Below are positions 61,938-64,000 of a DNA stretch of 64,000 nt, in pieces; the stretch's first letter is position 1; every line of letters begins with the position of its first letter. The position numbers and the translations under genes are program-made. The notes below the pieces were generated by a model. That model saw only the letters and a program-made list of their open reading frames with translations, made no database searches and was not told where the DNA came from. The DNA comes from Paenibacillus sp. BSR1-1 (GTDB lineage: Bacteria; Bacillota; Bacilli; Bacillales; Cytobacillaceae), in the NCBI RefSeq assembly GCF_030403775.1, contig NZ_JAQMWQ010000029.1, forward strand, positions 1 to 64,000, read 5' to 3'.

Positions 61938-63002
61938 TTACTCAATTACCCCAGATTCCGTTATCATTACATTCGCTTTGATATTTACTTTTAAATGGGG
62001 ATAATCTGTTTTCCACTTTTCAAAATTGAATTTTCTTGTTTTGCTTTTTACAAAATGGCCATAACCGACGGGATCGATATTTTTTTTCTGAAACCTATTG
62101 GTTAATAAGGTACATTCCTTTTCAATATTTTTTTGCAGTATTTTTTCGATTTCCTTAATATCCTTAGGGGTAACACGTTTGCCCGAATATTCATTTAAAA
62201 TAGCATTAACCTTAAGCTTTACATTTACAGTAAATGGCTTTCTAGTAGAAAGCTGCATTTTGTATTTGGAACGAATGCTTTCAATGGCCGCTCTTTCTTT
62301 TTTATGGGTGACCTTTAACGTTCCACGACTATATTTGTCCACGAGCAGCTTAAAGTAAAACATTTTCGAAGCGGGAATCGTATCGACAACATGACCGTAT
62401 CTAAAAAAGCTAATACCGCTTATTTCAATCTGATCCTTGCTGATCTTTCTTAATTCTGGAAGATATGGTGTTTTTCCTAACTGATTAAAATCAAATAAAA
62501 AACGATGAAGGTTTGTTTTCGGTATATCTTTGTTTTTCATATTATGGCGTATGAGGTTCGATAAATAAATCGCATTTCCTCTTTTTCCGTACTGACCTTC
62601 AAGTATATCCTTTGCTTCACCCTTTGCTGTTGCAAGGTATAAGCCAGCGCCTATACTAGGGTCCCGCTGAAACGAATCAATCAAATCTAAAATTCCATTT
62701 TCTTTCGCAAGACTTTCACCAAAGAGAACTACTTTTAGGCTTCCCGTGACTAGTGGATCTGATGATTGGCGCTGTACATCCCTTAGAAAGTCTCTACTTA
62801 AATTTGAAGAAGCAGAAAAGGTTTTATTCTGAACCTCTTTATTTGGCAAATAGATAGGTACTAAGGCAGTGCCTTTTATTTTTCCATCGACATAATCATA
62901 GGCACTCCCAGATTCTAGATTGACATCATCCAAAATCTCTTTTTGTACACATCCTATCAAAACAGTAAAGACCATTAAAATTACAAACACATTTTTAATC
63001 AT
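61938..63002 (-). CDS. Ger(x)C-family germinant-receptor lipoprotein
   Basis: 354 residues. Signal peptide with lipobox VLIGC (Cys18). It has Ger(x)C landmarks (VVLFGESLAKENG, a C-terminal DPVGYGHFVKSKTRKF) but is shorter and clearly diverged from the two gerAC genes at 34.8-37.2 kb, lacking their CWNxxELNEL start. It overlaps the upstream gerAB by four bases (ATGA) and has GAAGGTG before its ATG. Confidence 0.88.
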   Translation of the reverse strand: MIKNVFVILMVFTVLIGCVQKEILDDVNLESGSAYDYVDGKIKGTALVPIYLPNKEVQNKTFSASSNLSRDFLRDVQRQSSDPLVTGSLKVVLFGESLAKENGILDLIDSFQRDPSIGAGLYLATAKGEAKDILEGQYGKRGNAIYLSNLIRHNMKNKDIPKTNLHRFLFDFNQLGKTPYLPELRKISKDQIEISGISFFRYGHVVDTIPASKMFYFKLLVDKYSRGTLKVTHKKERAAIESIRSKYKMQLSTRKPFTVNVKLKVNAILNEYSGKRVTPKDIKEIEKILQKNIEKECTLLTNRFQKKNIDPVGYGHFVKSKTRKFNFEKWKTDYPHLKVNIKANVMITESGVIE

Positions 63003-64000
63003 TTTTTTTTCACCTTCTTCACTATCAACACAAGAAAAAAGAGCAGTGGAATGTAGCCATAGTTAATATAAAAGGCAATTTTACCCGTATAGTCGATAAG
63101 GGTGTTTATTTGAACACGTGACTTAAATAGGTTAATGGTAATTAAAACTATTAATGATGTGAGTATGACGCCATGCTTTTGTTTTATTTTTGTTACCCTT
63201 TTTAGGATCCTGCTGGCACACCAAAGGGCAATGCAAAAATTGGGAAGAATGACGATATTCCAATTGGCAATTCCAATGTATTCAAACCGTTCCACAAAAG
63301 GCATCTCAACAATTTTCCACATTGTTAAAGTGGCCCAAATACTCTTCTGAAGCTGCCCTTCTGAAAAATAGGCAAAAGTTAACAATGTTAGAGATGTATA
63401 AAGAAAGGTGGTAAAAAGCACACCCAGATGGGCCCACTTCTTTGATTTTTGTGGATCTTTAATATATGGATAAAAAAATAACAATATCTCATAGCCAAGA
63501 TAGGTAAGGGACATATGATAGGACGCCATGACTAAATCCTTTATGGAATGGTCAAAGATCGGCTGTAAATTTTTAATATCCGCATAAGGGATAGTGAAGA
63601 AAAAAGAGAATAGTAAATATGCCGGAAGAACGACGCCAAAGAATGCCACGCCTGTTACTGTTCTAAATCCTCCGAAAATGATATAGATAGCTAACACACA
63701 AAAGGCTAAAGAATACCAAAACGTACTCATATCCTGAAACATCCATACTTGAATGACCTCAATATATGTCCTCAGTATTGTATCAGCGATAAGTAAAAAA
63801 TAAATCACAAATGGTACGGATAAGAGTTTGCCAATTTTATTACCAAAAACGAAAGATTGAGCGGTAATAATATCCCCCTCTGTTGTTTCAAGAATTTTGT
63901 ACATCATCCATACAATAATATGGATGCTTAACCCAGCAAAAAGGACAGATATCCATGCATCATACCCGGCAGTCATGGCAATAATTCGCTGATAGCCAAG
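62999..64000 (-). CDS. GerAB-family germinant-receptor permease, 5' end outside the window
   Basis: 333 residues are visible and the frame stays open to the edge, with eight codons before the first in-window ATG. AGYDAWISVLFAG corresponds to the AKQDAW region of other B subunits, so only about 30-40 residues are missing. Roughly nine membrane segments remain. An A-subunit gene may lie beyond the edge. It is co-transcribed with the overlapping gerC gene. Confidence 0.88.
   Translation of the reverse strand, partial: LGYQRIIAMTAGYDAWISVLFAGLSIHIIVWMMYKILETTEGDIITAQSFVFGNKIGKLLSVPFVIYFLLIADTILRTYIEVIQVWMFQDMSTFWYSLAFCVLAIYIIFGGFRTVTGVAFFGVVLPAYLLFSFFFTIPYADIKNLQPIFDHSIKDLVMASYHMSLTYLGYEILLFFYPYIKDPQKSKKWAHLGVLFTTFLYTSLTLLTFAYFSEGQLQKSIWATLTMWKIVEMPFVERFEYIGIANWNIVILPNFCIALWCASRILKRVTKIKQKHGVILTSLIVLITINLFKSRVQINTLIDYTGKIAFYINYGYIPLLFFLVLIVKKVKKK

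Overview
The window is a stretch of low-GC chromosome from an endospore-forming member of the Bacillaceae (Bacillus, Neobacillus or Mesobacillus type; genus not decidable by eye). The grounds are near-identity of the core proteins to the Bacillus subtilis versions as I remember them, the Bacillus gene order from ctsR to rpsI, a Cys T-box, Firmicute ribosomal-protein leaders and two groups of spore germinant-receptor genes.

Layout. 1-86 is the 3' end of a 5S rRNA with its terminator, followed by three diverged tandem repeats and a CtsR-controlled promoter. 479-5047 is the protein quality-control operon ctsR-mcsA-mcsB-clpC. 5162-10049 holds radA, disA, a PIN/TRAM membrane protein, ispD and ispF. 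10223-15736 is gltX, a Cys T-box, then cysE-cysS-mrnC-rlmB-rae1. 15807-20461 is sigH, rpmG, secE, nusG, rplKA and rplJL, with RNA leaders for L11/L1 and L10. 20550-28663 is an rsmC-like methyltransferase, rpoB and rpoC. 28821-33555 is the str region (ybxF, rpsL, rpsG, fusA, tuf). 42077-56216 is the S10-spc-alpha supercluster from rpsJ to rplQ, with map missing between adk and infA. 56563-60892 is ecfA1-ecfA2-ecfT-truA and rplM-rpsI. The right end has a HTH/coiled-coil gene and a leftward gerAB-gerAC pair that runs off the window.

The main departure from the familiar layout is an 8-kb block at 33.6-41.7 kb, between tuf and rpsJ. It holds seven germinant-receptor genes (one A, three B, two C, one small D-like) in mixed orientations. 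A second ger group sits just beyond rpsI, so germination genes lie inside and beside the translation supercluster.

Non-coding content is rich. There are three long imperfect-palindrome repeats in intergenic gaps near gltX, nusG and rplK, and terminator-like hairpins inside rplK-rplA and rpoB-rpoC. The rpoB leader has two hairpins, and nusG has a hairpin between its Shine-Dalgarno and start codon. A multi-stem RNA candidate ending in a T-run lies before ecfA1. A 15-bp palindrome sits in the promoter spacer of the HTH/coiled-coil gene, with a near copy after its terminator. No tRNA, CRISPR array, transposase or phage gene was seen. All structures were found by eye, without folding or database searches.
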